Shown piece after piece: positions 54,350 to 63,874 of a DNA stretch of 64,000 nucleotides. The notes beneath the pieces are model-generated. The model did no database searches and was not told the DNA's origin. It worked only from the letters and a program-made list of their open reading frames with translations. The position numbers and the translations under genes are program-made. How positions within the stretch are numbered: the first letter of the stretch is position 1; every line of letters begins with the position of its first letter. Source of the DNA: Synechococcus sp. WH 7805 (lineage in GTDB: Bacteria > Cyanobacteriota > Cyanobacteriia > PCC-6307 > Cyanobiaceae). The stretch spans positions 1,916,110 through 1,980,109 of the forward strand of contig NZ_CH724168.1 of the NCBI RefSeq assembly GCF_000153285.1. The letters run 5' to 3'.

Positions 54350-55341
54350 CTGGGCCCAGCATCCCACGCCTTCTGCTGCTCGGCACCGGTGGCACCATCG
54401 CCGGTACGGCTCCTGAGTCCACCCAGCTGAATCGTTACGCCGCGGGGGTGATCGGTGCTGAGGCGTTGTTGACAACTCTGCCTCAGTTGAATCGGCTCGC
54501 CGAGATCCAGGTGGAGCAGATCACCAATGTCGACAGCGCTGACCTTGGCTTCAACCACTGGCGCGATCTGGTGAGTCGTCTGAGGCAGATCCTGGCTGAG
54601 GATCCAGGTTTGGTTGGCGTGGTGATCACCCATGGCACCAACACGCTTGAAGAAACCGCCTGGTTGCTGCAGCTTCTTATTGATGATCCCCGGCCGGTGG
54701 TTTTGGTGGGAGCGATGCGGCCTGCGTCCGCTCTCAGTGCCGATGGCCCCCTCAACCTCTACCAGGCCGTGCAGGTGGCCTGCAGTGCTGATTCTCGCGG
54801 TCGCGGCGTGATGGTGGTGATGGATGGCCAGATCCACAGTGCCCGTGATGTTGCGAAACGCGCCACGCAGGGAGTCGGTGCTTTTCACAGTGCAACACGA
54901 GGCCCCCTGGGTTGGGTCGATGATTTCGGTGTTCATCTGTCTGGAGTGGAACGGAGCGCGTCGGTTCCTTTTGCTGGTCTGTCGCTTCCGACGATCTGGC
55001 CTCAGGTGGTGATCCTGCACGGATGCGTGCAACCGTCTGAAGCGTTGATTCCAGCGTTGCTGTCGGCTGGGGTGGAGGGCCTGGTGTTTACCGGGACCGG
55101 CGCTGGGCAATTGTCAGCAGTCGAACGGAACGCGCTTGCGCAATGGCAGGGTCCTCGGCCTCTCATGCTTCGTGCGAACCGTTGCGGGATGGGGCCTGTG
55201 CACCGCTGTGAGGATCACGCGCGGCTTGGTCTGCTGCCAGCGGGTGATCTCAGTCCCCAGAAAGCGCGGGTGCTGCTACTGCTGGCGCTGATCAACGGGG
55301 ATGACCGGAACACGCTGGCTTCTCGACTCATGGTTGTTTGA
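54346..55341 (+). CDS. L-asparaginase (AnsA/AnsB type)
   Basis: 331 aa from GTG 54346, which overlaps the argS stop (GTGA), so translation is coupled. Hydrolyses asparagine to aspartate and ammonia. Visible are [14 protein letters not shown] with the first catalytic Thr, [14 protein letters not shown] with the second, and [17 protein letters not shown] with the conserved RP and SADGP. In the second motif the Asp of the E. coli enzyme is Asn, as in a subset of homologues. No signal peptide is evident, so it is cytoplasmic. Confidence 0.92.
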   Translation: MTGPSIPRLLLLGTGGTIAGTAPESTQLNRYAAGVIGAEALLTTLPQLNRLAEIQVEQITNVDSADLGFNHWRDLVSRLRQILAEDPGLVGVVITHGTNTLEETAWLLQLLIDDPRPVVLVGAMRPASALSADGPLNLYQAVQVACSADSRGRGVMVVMDGQIHSARDVAKRATQGVGAFHSATRGPLGWVDDFGVHLSGVERSASVPFAGLSLPTIWPQVVILHGCVQPSEALIPALLSAGVEGLVFTGTGAGQLSAVERNALAQWQGPRPLMLRANRCGMGPVHRCEDHARLGLLPAGDLSPQKARVLLLLALINGDDRNTLASRLMVV

Positions 55342-55371
55342 GATCTGCGATTCAGGCTCGAGATATTGCGG

Positions 55372-56574
55372 CTACCGAGTTGATGGATTGGTGGACGTTT
55401 TTTGCCAGCTTGCTTCCAGCCTGGCTGTGTCGCCTTCATAGTTCAGTCTTGATCATGCAATGTTGATGGCTTGTTTCGTTGTCGGATCGAGATTGGCTCC
55501 AAAGATGAAGGCTTGTGGGGTTTTGTTTGGCATCTCGAGGGAGATCCAATAGTTGTCGGGTTCGTCCACGTTTTGAAGGATCTGCGTTAGAACCGAAACA
55601 TCAGAAACGGTGTGATTTGCAAGTCCGGAGTCGAGCGCTTCGGACAGTGCTCCTTTGCGTTCGGTGGCGACAATGCCGCTGTGGCTTGCTTGATCGAGAT
55701 TGTGGATTTCTACCTGATTTAACAACCAATCATGCATTTTTGTGCCTGCGTTGACGGCGACACCTTCCGATAAAATTTTATTCAAATACGATTTGTTGAT
55801 ATTGTTGGCGTTCATCGGTTTGCGGTCTTCAAAAATCAACGCAGCGGTCGTGCCAACGAGAATGGAAAGAAACAGAATTCGGATCCCGCTCGCAAGCACG
55901 ATCAGGGCATGAGCACGTTGATTTTGGTGCAGGAGTTTGTCGACTCCGCTGCTGAGCAGAAGCATGATCCAGGCCTTGGTGAAGCGGGTCGACGGTTTGC
56001 CGCTGAATCCACTCATCCCATCAAAATTTTTCTCCAGAGAAGCAACGCCTAGAGCCGACATTTCACTGATGACAAGCAGGGTAATCAGCGACGTTTTGAT
56101 GATTGTGTCTTAAAGGAGCTGTGTGCCAATCCCGATTTTCAGGGAATTAATTTTTCGGCTCAGCATGCCGAGGCTGTCGCGGGTGTAGGGGACAGAGAAT
56201 TCAACGAGCTCGAGTCGCTCGGGTGTGATTTTGTGGCAGGAGGCGATCAGGTCAACTGAGCCAAAGGCTGCGGCATCGACCGCTTGGCTGAAGGTGGGCA
56301 GCGAGACAATGGTGTATGGCCTGTTGATGTTCTCGGCGACACGACGCCAGACATCAATGGATAAACCTTCGTAGTTGTTGTTCGCTTCGTCAGAGCAGGG
56401 CAGATAGTTGTCAACTGTCCCAACCAGAAGATGCTCAGATGAATCAGTCGTTAACCCCTCTGCTTTGAGGGCTCCTGTTGAAACAGTGGCTGCGAGCCCT
56501 AGCACCAGTCCCACGCCGGTGAACAGTCTCTGCAGTAGCTGATTCCGATGCATACCGTTTGCTGTTGATTTCAT
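55372..56574 (-). pseudogene. GluR0-like ionotropic receptor channel broken by two in-frame stops
   Basis: In one unbroken frame from ATG 56574 to TAG 55372-55374 (400 codons, close to the 397 aa of Synechocystis GluR0) there are two stops: TAA 56110-56112 and TGA 55453-55455. N-terminal signal (LVLGLAATVSTGA), ligand-binding half S1 (LLVGTVDNYLPCSDEANNNYEG, ITPERLELVEFSVPY), then the TAA. Directly after it comes helix M1 (IIKTSLITLLVIS), a pore region, helix M2 (ALIVLASGIRILFLSILVG), and S2. The TGA splits the end of S2: INIA, stop, SRLNYEGDTARLEASW, a typical binding-protein end. CAA to TAA and CGA to TGA would each need one C-to-T change. The pore region (AWIMLLLSSGVDK) lacks the K-channel TVGYG. 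Its ATG overlaps the stop of the PEP-mutase-like gene (ATGA). Confidence 0.82.
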
Positions 56575-57461
56575 CCCCCCATGGCGTTGTCGGCTTCAAA
56601 TCCAACCAGTGCTTTCAGTTCCTGAAAGCTGAGCATCGTCTCAGGAGTGTTGCCAGCTTTGAGGTCAGCCAGTGCTTTTCGCATCGCGAAGGCTGCCGTT
56701 GACAGCAGGGTGAGGGGGTAGGCCACCAGATCAAAGCCCATGGCACCCAGCCGATCGGGTTTCAGAAGCGGCGTGATGCCTCCTTCGAGCATGTTGGCCA
56801 TGTGCAGACCGGGCACCTCCTGGCAAAACCTGAGCATTTCCTGCTCGCTGCGGGGGGCCTCAAGAAACAGCACATCGGCGCCGAGTTGAGCGAAGGCTTT
56901 CAGACGCCAGAGTGCTTCCTCGAGGGCCCCTGTCTCGCCTTGGCTTTCATCCATGGCGGAGCGGGCATCCGTCCGCGCCACGATCACCAGATCGGCTCCC
57001 TGATTGCGGGCCTCCACCGCTGCATGGATCCTCGCGATCGCAGTGTCGCGATCGACCACTTCCTTCACGCCAGTGTGCCCGCAACGCTTCGGGGCTACCT
57101 GGTCTTCCAGCATGATTCCGCCGAACCCAGCTTTGGCGAACTGGTGCATGGTGCGTTGCACGTTGGCGGCATTGCCATGGCCTGTGTCGCCGTCACCAAT
57201 CACCGGGATCGACACGGCATCGCAGATCGAGCGTCCTTGATCGAGCATCTCCGTCACCGTCAGAAGACCGGTGTCGGGCAGTCCGGCGCGGGCGGCAGCC
57301 ACGGAGAACCCGCTCATAAAGGTGAGCGGACAGCCGGCTTGCTCCACCAGACGTGCTGACAGGGCATCAAAGCAGCAGGGCATGACGTGGCAGGTGTTTT
57401 GGCGGAGTAGAGCTCGTAGGCGATCGGCCGCACCGGGTTGTGGGGGCATGGCAGCGGTCAT
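56571..57461 (-). CDS. PEP mutase/isocitrate lyase family protein
   Basis: 296 aa TIM barrel of the isocitrate lyase/PEP mutase superfamily. Metal-binding GDGDTGHGN, active-site loop [11 protein letters not shown] (KRCGH signature, near residue 125) and VIVARTDAR. Related enzymes include methylisocitrate lyase, oxaloacetate decarboxylases and dimethylmalate lyase; the exact substrate cannot be told. It sits between selO (upstream) and the broken channel gene (downstream), overlapping each by 4 bp (ATGA), so the three form one operon. Confidence 0.88.
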   Translation of the reverse strand: MTAAMPPQPGAADRLRALLRQNTCHVMPCCFDALSARLVEQAGCPLTFMSGFSVAAARAGLPDTGLLTVTEMLDQGRSICDAVSIPVIGDGDTGHGNAANVQRTMHQFAKAGFGGIMLEDQVAPKRCGHTGVKEVVDRDTAIARIHAAVEARNQGADLVIVARTDARSAMDESQGETGALEEALWRLKAFAQLGADVLFLEAPRSEQEMLRFCQEVPGLHMANMLEGGITPLLKPDRLGAMGFDLVAYPLTLLSTAAFAMRKALADLKAGNTPETMLSFQELKALVGFEADNAMGG

Positions 57462-59137
57462 GAGGAGCAGCTGTAGTGAGAAATTCCACCGGCATTGAAC
57501 AGCTCACGCGGTCGCAGCTGGCCGTATGTCGACAGAACGGCGTCTGATGGGTCGTCGTAGGGGTTGCTGAACACCTGCTGCAGCTCATGGATGAGGCTCA
57601 TGTCTCCGAGCTCCGCTCGCTGGTAGGCCGGCGCGACCAGCCACTCGCGCCAGGTGATGGCGGGATTCACCTGCTGCATCGCTGCCGACGTCTCGCTGAG
57701 ATTGCCTTGGGCTTCCAGGCTGCTGCGCCAGTGACCCAGCCAGCCCTGCCATCGGCCGGCGAGCTCGTCCGGGCAGGGCTGGTAGAAGCTCGGAGTCAGC
57801 TCGGAGACAGCTCTGGGCAGCGTCGACAGAAGGCGGAAGGCCTTGCAGTAGTCAGCTCCGGTTGTTGCCAGCAGCTGCAACAGTTCCGTCACCAGGGTGT
57901 CGTCGTAGGCCGGCAATCCGATTTTGCTGGCCCACATCGCCTCCATCTTCTGCTGCATCACTGCAGCAAAGCCGTCATGGAGTGCATCGAGCTCCTCCTG
58001 GGCTTGTCGATCGCCATCCAGCAGCGTGCGCAGAGATGACCAGAACATTTTGAAGTTTGTTTCCGCGGCCACGGGCTGGTTGAAGAAACAGAAGTGGGTC
58101 CCACCACCGGTCCAGGGTTGGAAGCGGGGATCGAACAGTTCGCAGAAACCGAAGGGTCCGTAGTCGAGGGTGTAACCGCCGGCGGCACAGTTGTCGCTGT
58201 TGAAGTTGCCCTGGCAGTAGCCGACGCGCATCCAGTGGGCCACTAGTGATGTGAGCCGTTCTCGGAAGAGGTGGGCGAGCGCGATGACCTGTTTGTGGAA
58301 TGGCTCGGCTGGATCAATTGCGGGCCTGTAGTTCCTCTCGATCAGGTGCTGCACGATCAGCTGCAGCTCCTGGCGTGCTTCGGGGTGGGCGTCGTTGCGA
58401 GCCCGGCGTGCGAACAGCTCGATCTGTCCGACCCGCAAGAAGGAGGGGGCTACGCGCGTGCAGATCGCGGCTGCGTTTTGCACCATTATGTCTGGATCGA
58501 AGGAGCGTGAGTTCTCCGAGTACCAGGGTCTGGCAACCGTTTCCGATTGGGAGACGTAAAGGCTCAGTGAGCGGGAGGTGGGCACGCCGAGGGCATGCAT
58601 GAACTCTTGTGCCAGGAATTCGCGCACACTGGAGCGCAGAACAGCGCGTCCATCCGCACCGCGGCAGTAGGGCGTCGGCCCGCCGCCCTTGAGTTGCATC
58701 TCCCAGCGCTGGTTTTTGAACACTCCCTCAAAGACGGAGATGGCCCGCCCGTCGCCATAGCCGTTGCCGGTTCCAAACGGACACTGCTGGATGTATTCGG
58801 TGCCATAGATCGACAGGGCATAGCCGGTAGCCCAGCCCCAGGGATGCATGGGATCGGTGCTTGCTGACAGGTCTCCAGAGAACATTCTCTGAAAGGCGTC
58901 GTCATGAACCAACGCCTCACTCAGCCCAAGCTCATCGAACAGGACAGAACTGTGGGCGACGTAGGCGGGATCGGGGAGCGGTGTCGGCCTCACTGGCACG
59001 TAGTGACCCGATGTCACCTGCCGAGGTCGCAAATCGACTCCGTCTGTCGTTGCCTGTGGATCCGCCTTCAGCTGCTCTAACAAGGAATAGTCGACCCGCT
59101 GCCTGAACTCCTCAAAGCTGTTTGCTGTTGTGGGCAT
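57458..59137 (-). CDS. selO: Protein adenylyltransferase SelO
   Basis: 559 aa pseudokinase-fold protein that AMPylates Ser/Thr/Tyr (YdiU/SelO family). It has the [20 protein letters not shown] region, [20 protein letters not shown] with metal-binding Asn/Asp and the catalytic DYGPFGF, and a C-terminal YSCSS tail (Cys in place of selenocysteine, typical of bacteria). ATG at 59137. First gene of the selO/PEP-mutase/channel operon. The family is linked to redox control of enzymes. Confidence 0.93.
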   Translation of the reverse strand: MPTTANSFEEFRQRVDYSLLEQLKADPQATTDGVDLRPRQVTSGHYVPVRPTPLPDPAYVAHSSVLFDELGLSEALVHDDAFQRMFSGDLSASTDPMHPWGWATGYALSIYGTEYIQQCPFGTGNGYGDGRAISVFEGVFKNQRWEMQLKGGGPTPYCRGADGRAVLRSSVREFLAQEFMHALGVPTSRSLSLYVSQSETVARPWYSENSRSFDPDIMVQNAAAICTRVAPSFLRVGQIELFARRARNDAHPEARQELQLIVQHLIERNYRPAIDPAEPFHKQVIALAHLFRERLTSLVAHWMRVGYCQGNFNSDNCAAGGYTLDYGPFGFCELFDPRFQPWTGGGTHFCFFNQPVAAETNFKMFWSSLRTLLDGDRQAQEELDALHDGFAAVMQQKMEAMWASKIGLPAYDDTLVTELLQLLATTGADYCKAFRLLSTLPRAVSELTPSFYQPCPDELAGRWQGWLGHWRSSLEAQGNLSETSAAMQQVNPAITWREWLVAPAYQRAELGDMSLIHELQQVFSNPYDDPSDAVLSTYGQLRPRELFNAGGISHYSCSS

Positions 59138-59324
59138 GAAGGCAACGGCGATTCTCCGATGCTATGAACTTTTGCGATCACCGTTCATTGGATCGAGACA
59201 ACGCTTGAAGGGCTGTTTCGGGGCAGTGCATCCTTAGGTATCAGTACGGATCAGCGGCTTCAGCGGGCAAAAGCTGCTCACGGGGATAGTTGTTACAATG
59301 GATACCGAACAATCATTTTTTTGA

Positions 59325-60329
59325 ATGGCGATTCTCGCCAACAATCCCCCCTTCACTAATCAAGCCGACCAAAGAAGATCCTCGAATGGATGGCGGATCC
59401 TGAGAAACATTAGTGCGGAGGCTGGTAATGATTTCATTGAAGGTAGACAGCGTCTGAGCTCCAACAGCAGCGGCATTGGGATTGAGATTTTTGGCAGCGT
59501 TTTGGATACAGAGTTTGGGAATGACACTGTTAAGGGCATTGCTCGCGCGAAAAATGGTGTGGCTACTGGCATTGATATTTTTGGAAAAACCCTGATCAAT
59601 GGGAATGAGATCGGTGATAGTGCGATTGATTCCGGAGCTGATAACGACAAAGTGATCGGGCGAGGTAACAGTAGGACTGGAATTGCTTATGGTATTGAGA
59701 TCAATGGCGGCAAGATCGATTCTGGTCTTGCTAATGACAGGATTACAGGCAATGGAAAAAGTAGGAGTGGTGATGCCTATGGCATCTCGCTGAATGGCAG
59801 TAATGCCGAAACGAAAATCGATACCGGACTTGGCAATGACAGTGTTGTAGGCAAGGCAAGAAGTCGCAGCGGCAATGCCTTTGGTATCAACAACTTGAGG
59901 AATAGCACCATTGATACTGGAGATGGTGATGACACCGTTACTGGTGTTGCTTCAAGTGACACTGGTGCAGCTGTCGGTATCTTCAACAATGGTGTGATCG
60001 ATGGCGGCGCAGGCGATGATGTGTTTGATGCGTTAACAGGTGGTTGGGGTGGCAACGGTCGTGCTGATCTTGGCAGTGGCAATGACACTGTTAGAGGTTT
60101 TGGCAGCGGCACCTTTGATGGCGGTGTCGGATTCGATACACTTGTTTTCAACGCTGGCACTTACAACATTGCAAGAGTGGGAAGCCAGTTGGATCGCTTT
60201 GAAATAACACTTTCCTCTCTTCAAAATAGTCCGGTCATGACTGTCACTGAATTTGAATTTTTCGGGGAAGGTGATCAGCAGACGTCATTTGCGAGTGCTG
60301 TTGCTGCCGGTCAAATTACTTTTATCTAA
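59325..60329 (+). CDS. RTX-like repeat protein, copy 1 (334 aa)
   Basis: Tandem repeats of ~35 aa, each with an RTX-like half nonapeptide (GFGNDTVKG in degenerate forms such as GLGNDSVVGKA, GDGDDTVTGVA) and a GI(E/D)IFG strand. The family is Ca-binding beta-roll in type. The C-terminal ~100 residues (GAGDDVFDALTGGWGG, TVTEFEFFGEGDQQTSF, AAGQITFI) are well conserved with the paralogue at 60875. No signal peptide. Secretion by a type I system is inferred. A possible -10 (TACAAT, 59294-59299) lies 26 bp before the ATG, with no clear -35 and no strong ribosome site. Confidence 0.8.
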   Translation: MAILANNPPFTNQADQRRSSNGWRILRNISAEAGNDFIEGRQRLSSNSSGIGIEIFGSVLDTEFGNDTVKGIARAKNGVATGIDIFGKTLINGNEIGDSAIDSGADNDKVIGRGNSRTGIAYGIEINGGKIDSGLANDRITGNGKSRSGDAYGISLNGSNAETKIDTGLGNDSVVGKARSRSGNAFGINNLRNSTIDTGDGDDTVTGVASSDTGAAVGIFNNGVIDGGAGDDVFDALTGGWGGNGRADLGSGNDTVRGFGSGTFDGGVGFDTLVFNAGTYNIARVGSQLDRFEITLSSLQNSPVMTVTEFEFFGEGDQQTSFASAVAAGQITFI

Positions 60330-60362
60330 AAGACCTTAGGGCTCAACGATTGAATAATTTTT

Positions 60363-60386
60363 CCGGCCCTTCGGGGCCGGTTTTTT
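60363..60386 (+). terminator. Rho-independent terminator
   Basis: Hairpin CCGGCCC-TTCG-GGGCCGG followed by six Ts, 34 bp after the stop of RTX-like copy 1. The same hairpin is found at 62407-62430 behind copy 2. Confidence 0.93.
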
Positions 60387-60448
60387 GTTGGCCTGGGCAA
60401 CGTTGGAATCCCACCTGCTTCTGGGTTGTTCTTGGATGCCCGGGTTGA

Positions 60449-60640
60449 TCACTCTTTGATAGCTTCATAGAGAATGCGCATGAGCATGCGAACACCGTTA
60501 TCGATCTTGAGTTCTGCATGGTTTGGAATGCCGATTTTGCTGAATTCTCTCAGTTCGTCGAGAAGTTCAGGGTGAAACTGGCAGGAGAAAGAGCGTCAAA
60601 TGGATTTGGCTTCGAAATCCAAAACTCTGTTATTGATTGC
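60449..60640 (-). pseudogene. 3' remnant of the amidotransferase-like gene
   Basis: Minus strand reads DFEAKSI, TGA, RSFSCQFHPELLDELREFS, KIGIPNHAELKIDNG, VRMLMRILYEAIKE, stop. This aligns over ~55 residues with the C-terminus of the intact gene at 62498-63874 (DFETKNIRRSF, SCQFHPELLDDLREFS, RILYEAIKD). One in-frame TGA replaces an Arg codon. Nothing of the upstream 400 codons remains. It follows RTX copy 1 in the same convergent layout as the intact gene follows copy 2. Confidence 0.88.
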
Positions 60641-60874
60641 TTTTAAGGGTGGGGAGGAAATCTGATTTCCTGAGGAATTGCTCTTTGATTGGCATTGCCG
60701 TTTTGCTTGTCAGAAGCGGCAATGGATTGGAAATTTCTTGTATTCTTTTGAGGGGAATTGGTGGTTGAGGAAACAAAACGTTGTGCTTTGGTGATGGTTT
60801 GCTCAAATTGAAATGGGCGGGTTGACCAGTAAAATTTAATTGACTAGAGCAGAATTAGATTTAAAATTTCCAAA

Positions 60875-62380
60875 ATGGCTTTTCTGACTAATGAGCCCTC
60901 CTTCACTAATCGGGAAGACGTAAGAATTTCTTTTGATGGCTGGATTATTTCGTCTGGCGTAGGCGTTGATGCTTTGAGTGGTGGTGACATTGTTGAAGGT
61001 CTGGCAGCATCTGGCGACGGCGATGCTGCTGGAATCTTTATTTCCAGTGGGGCTCTAGATGCAGGCAATGGCCGTGACACCATTCAAGGCAAGGGCACCA
61101 CTGCAGAAGGCGCAGTCACTGGTATCGAGATTATCCTCGGCGGCACTTTGCAAGCCGGTTTGGGTGACGACAATATTCAAGGCACGGCCACCACGAACCT
61201 CGGGGCTGCTGCTGGTATCGAGATCGTCAGTAGCTCCCTTGATACAGGGTCCGGCAGAGACACGATTGAAGGTAAATCCACAACTGGCGAGGGGGCTGCT
61301 GCTGGTATCGAGATCGTCAACGGCACGCTGAATACAGGATTGGGCATTGATTCAATCAAAGGTAGGGCCACCACTGGCGACGGCGCAGTCTCTGGCGTTG
61401 AAGTCACCCTCGACGGCACCCTTGACACAGGCTTTGGTAATGACACTGTTCAAGGGAGAGCCAGCACGGCCGTTGGAGCGGCTGCTGGTATCGATATCTT
61501 TAGGGGTGCTCTTGATACAGGCTTAGGTAATGACACAATTGCAGGAAAAGCCATTTCAGGTGATGGCGCCGTTGCTGGTATCGAAGTTTTCCGTGGCACC
61601 CTCAATACAGGTTTCGGCATCGATACCTTTGACGGCCAAGCCACCACGGCCGTCGGTCCTGCCGCTGGTATCGAGATCGTCCGAAGCACCTTGGATACTG
61701 GGTTAGGAGCTGACATTATCCAAGGCAAGGGCACCACTGTTGATGGCGCGGCCTCTGGGGTAGAGATCGCTCGTGGCACCTTGAAGACACGGGCTGGTGG
61801 GGACATGATCATTGGCGACGCTGAAGGTCGTCGCGTTGCCTATGGAATCCTTAACTTCAACAACGGCGCTTTGATTGCTGGTGCTGGCGATGACACCATC
61901 ACAGGCAATGCAGAAGCGCGTCGCTTTGCCTTTGGCATCTTCAACGACAGCACCAGCACCATAAAAACTGGATCTGGTAATGATGCAATCACTGGTACTG
62001 CCTCCAATGCCAAAAGAGAGGCCTTTGGAATCTTCAATGATGGCGTTATTGATGGTGGCGGTGGCAACGATGTGTTTGATGCCCTCAAGGATGGATGGGG
62101 TGGTGGCGGTACGGTTGATTTGGGCAGAGGAGATGATGTCCTAAGAGGTTTTGGTAGCGGTACCTTTATTGGTGGTAGTGGTTTGGATGCGTTGACTTTT
62201 AGCTCTGGTACTTACAGGATTGAGAATGTTGAGGGGCAGCGCGGGGTCTTTCAGATAACGCTCGATTCCCTTGAGCCAAGCCCTGTTATGAATGTGGTTG
62301 GGTTTGAATTCTTCGGAGAAGGTGATCAGCAGACAAGCTTTGCAGCAGCGGCCTCTGCTGGAGAGATCACATTCGTTTGA
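60875..62380 (+). CDS. RTX-like repeat protein, copy 2 (501 aa)
   Basis: Longer paralogue of the 59325 gene. The N-terminus aligns (MAFLTNEPSFTNREDVR with MAILANNPPFTNQADQR). Its core repeats are regular at ~34 aa, with ASTAVGAAAGIDIFRG and ALDTGLGNDTIAGK type units. After about residue 310 they become degenerate, then the shared C-terminal domain (GNDVFDALKDGWGG, VVGFEFFGEGDQQTSF). It differs from copy 1 mainly by several extra repeat units. No ribosome site is clear at ATG 60875; the 5' region 60641-60874 is AT-rich and held no other gene that I could see. Confidence 0.82.
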   Translation: MAFLTNEPSFTNREDVRISFDGWIISSGVGVDALSGGDIVEGLAASGDGDAAGIFISSGALDAGNGRDTIQGKGTTAEGAVTGIEIILGGTLQAGLGDDNIQGTATTNLGAAAGIEIVSSSLDTGSGRDTIEGKSTTGEGAAAGIEIVNGTLNTGLGIDSIKGRATTGDGAVSGVEVTLDGTLDTGFGNDTVQGRASTAVGAAAGIDIFRGALDTGLGNDTIAGKAISGDGAVAGIEVFRGTLNTGFGIDTFDGQATTAVGPAAGIEIVRSTLDTGLGADIIQGKGTTVDGAASGVEIARGTLKTRAGGDMIIGDAEGRRVAYGILNFNNGALIAGAGDDTITGNAEARRFAFGIFNDSTSTIKTGSGNDAITGTASNAKREAFGIFNDGVIDGGGGNDVFDALKDGWGGGGTVDLGRGDDVLRGFGSGTFIGGSGLDALTFSSGTYRIENVEGQRGVFQITLDSLEPSPVMNVVGFEFFGEGDQQTSFAAAASAGEITFV

Positions 62381-62406
62381 AGAATTGAATTACGTTGTCT
62401 GCTTTT

Positions 62407-62430
62407 CCGGCCCTTCGGGGCCGGTTTTTT
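62407..62430 (+). terminator. Rho-independent terminator
   Basis: CCGGCCC-TTCG-GGGCCGG followed by six Ts, 27 bp after the stop of RTX-like copy 2. It is a copy of the hairpin at 60363. On the minus strand there is no T-tract, so it serves the plus-strand gene only. Confidence 0.93.
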
Positions 62431-62497
62431 ATGAGTTCAGTTGGTTTTGCGCATCGGTTAGGTATTGGGCTGAGCTTATTCTGATTGCTTCTTGTCG

Positions 62498-63874
62498 CTA
62501 ATCTTTGATGGCCTCGTAAAGAATGCGCATTAAAAGGCGTATCCCGTCGTCTTTTTTGAGTTCTGAATATGCGGGAATGCCGCTTCTGCTGAACTCTCTT
62601 AAGTCGTCGAGGAGTTCCGGGTGGAATTGGCACGAAAATGAGCGCCGAATGTTTTTTGTTTCAAAGTCCATGTAACTGATGCATGTTGCTGCAACCTCGG
62701 TACAGAGTTTTCCCTGCACTGTTGTTGAGCAGAGGATTTCCACTGAACTTGGTAACTTAAGTAGCCATGCCAGTGGTGAAATCGCCACCAGTTTTCTCGA
62801 AGGTACAAGGGCGTGGTGAAGTTTTCTGTAGGCCCAATTGGCAAACAAAATAGCCTCTTCGTTGACTTCATCAGTGTGAAACATCACAATGTTTAAGTTT
62901 TTCTCGTAGCTGATGGAGTGTTCGATGATTCCATCGTATTCCTCGCTTGATACGGCATGGGTAAGGATTAGTTCGCTGAAGCGGTGGCTTGGATGTTGTT
63001 TGTTGTGGTCGTAGTGAACCAGTTCGCAGTGGCCAGCTTCTGGTATTTCGTTAACTCCTACGGCGAACTGGGGGTCATCCCATCCGTGGGCGATTTCATC
63101 CTTGCCGCCCTTAATAATTTTGAGGTTTCTACCAATGGATTCGATTTCTTTGCAGGTATCAAGAAGCCCTTTGAGCGTGTGAATATTTTCCTTCAGGGTT
63201 GACTCGCAGCAGTTGAGAATGTCCCTTGTCGCTTTTTGGATCAGATGAATGTGGGCTTGCGCTGCGAGTTGATGGCCAAGGCAGATAAACACAACCGGAG
63301 GTGTGCGGCTTTGTCGGGAAATGATGAGTTCCTCGCATAAGTTCTGCAGGTCCTGCAGGCTCCATTGGCAGGCCTTGAATGTGTCTGCTTCGCGGACCGT
63401 CGGGTGGCCGCCTTCGACGACTACGGCCATGCAGCGACTTAGGGCTTGCAAGAGCAGGGACCGGTCGATCTCTGGGCTGTCCCAGAGTGGGAAGAGAATC
63501 GAGTCACAATCGGCGATCCCTTGCGCAAGGCATGCAACATTTAGGGATGCTCTAACGGTTTCACCGCAACTGTTATGGCCAACGTGATCAGCTGGCTCAA
63601 GAATGCAGAGGCTATGGCGTAAAAGGTCATTATTTTCCAGGAGAGATCTCAGGTCTTTGTTTGTTTTTACAACTTTTTCGAGAGGGGATTGTTTGCCCCA
63701 GCCCTCCTGAATGTCGTCGTCTTGAATTGGGTATTCGACTCCGTTGAGTAAGTGGGGGGAGTCGCGATCATGCAGAAAATCCCCAATGAGTGTTTGGATT
63801 GATTCAATGCTTGATTGACCTGGCCGTAAAAAGCCTGGTTGCGTTCTCCAGGGCTGATGATTTGCTGCCTTCAT
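62498..63874 (-). CDS. Class I glutamine-amidotransferase-like protein
   Basis: 458 aa. VVFICLGHQLAAQA (Cys near residue 197) is the nucleophile elbow of class I glutamine amidotransferases, and CQFHPELLDDL (His-Pro-Glu near 416) supplies the other two triad members. The Cys-to-His gap is ~218 residues, against roughly 90-100 in the usual domain, so a large insertion or a second domain sits between. The N-terminal ~100 residues are unrecognised. Partner synthetase and substrate unknown; a regulatory glutamine-sensing role is also possible. It converges on the RTX copy 2 gene; its 3' end was duplicated with that gene (60449-60640). ATG 63874; upstream bases 63875-64000 show no other gene. Confidence 0.75.
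   Translation of the reverse strand: MKAANHQPWRTQPGFLRPGQSSIESIQTLIGDFLHDRDSPHLLNGVEYPIQDDDIQEGWGKQSPLEKVVKTNKDLRSLLENNDLLRHSLCILEPADHVGHNSCGETVRASLNVACLAQGIADCDSILFPLWDSPEIDRSLLLQALSRCMAVVVEGGHPTVREADTFKACQWSLQDLQNLCEELIISRQSRTPPVVFICLGHQLAAQAHIHLIQKATRDILNCCESTLKENIHTLKGLLDTCKEIESIGRNLKIIKGGKDEIAHGWDDPQFAVGVNEIPEAGHCELVHYDHNKQHPSHRFSELILTHAVSSEEYDGIIEHSISYEKNLNIVMFHTDEVNEEAILFANWAYRKLHHALVPSRKLVAISPLAWLLKLPSSVEILCSTTVQGKLCTEVAATCISYMDFETKNIRRSFSCQFHPELLDDLREFSRSGIPAYSELKKDDGIRLLMRILYEAIKD

Noticed and set aside
51169-55341. tRNA or other structured RNA genes in the core region
   Set aside because: No cloverleaf-like or conserved RNA pattern was recognised by eye. A covariance-model scan would settle it.
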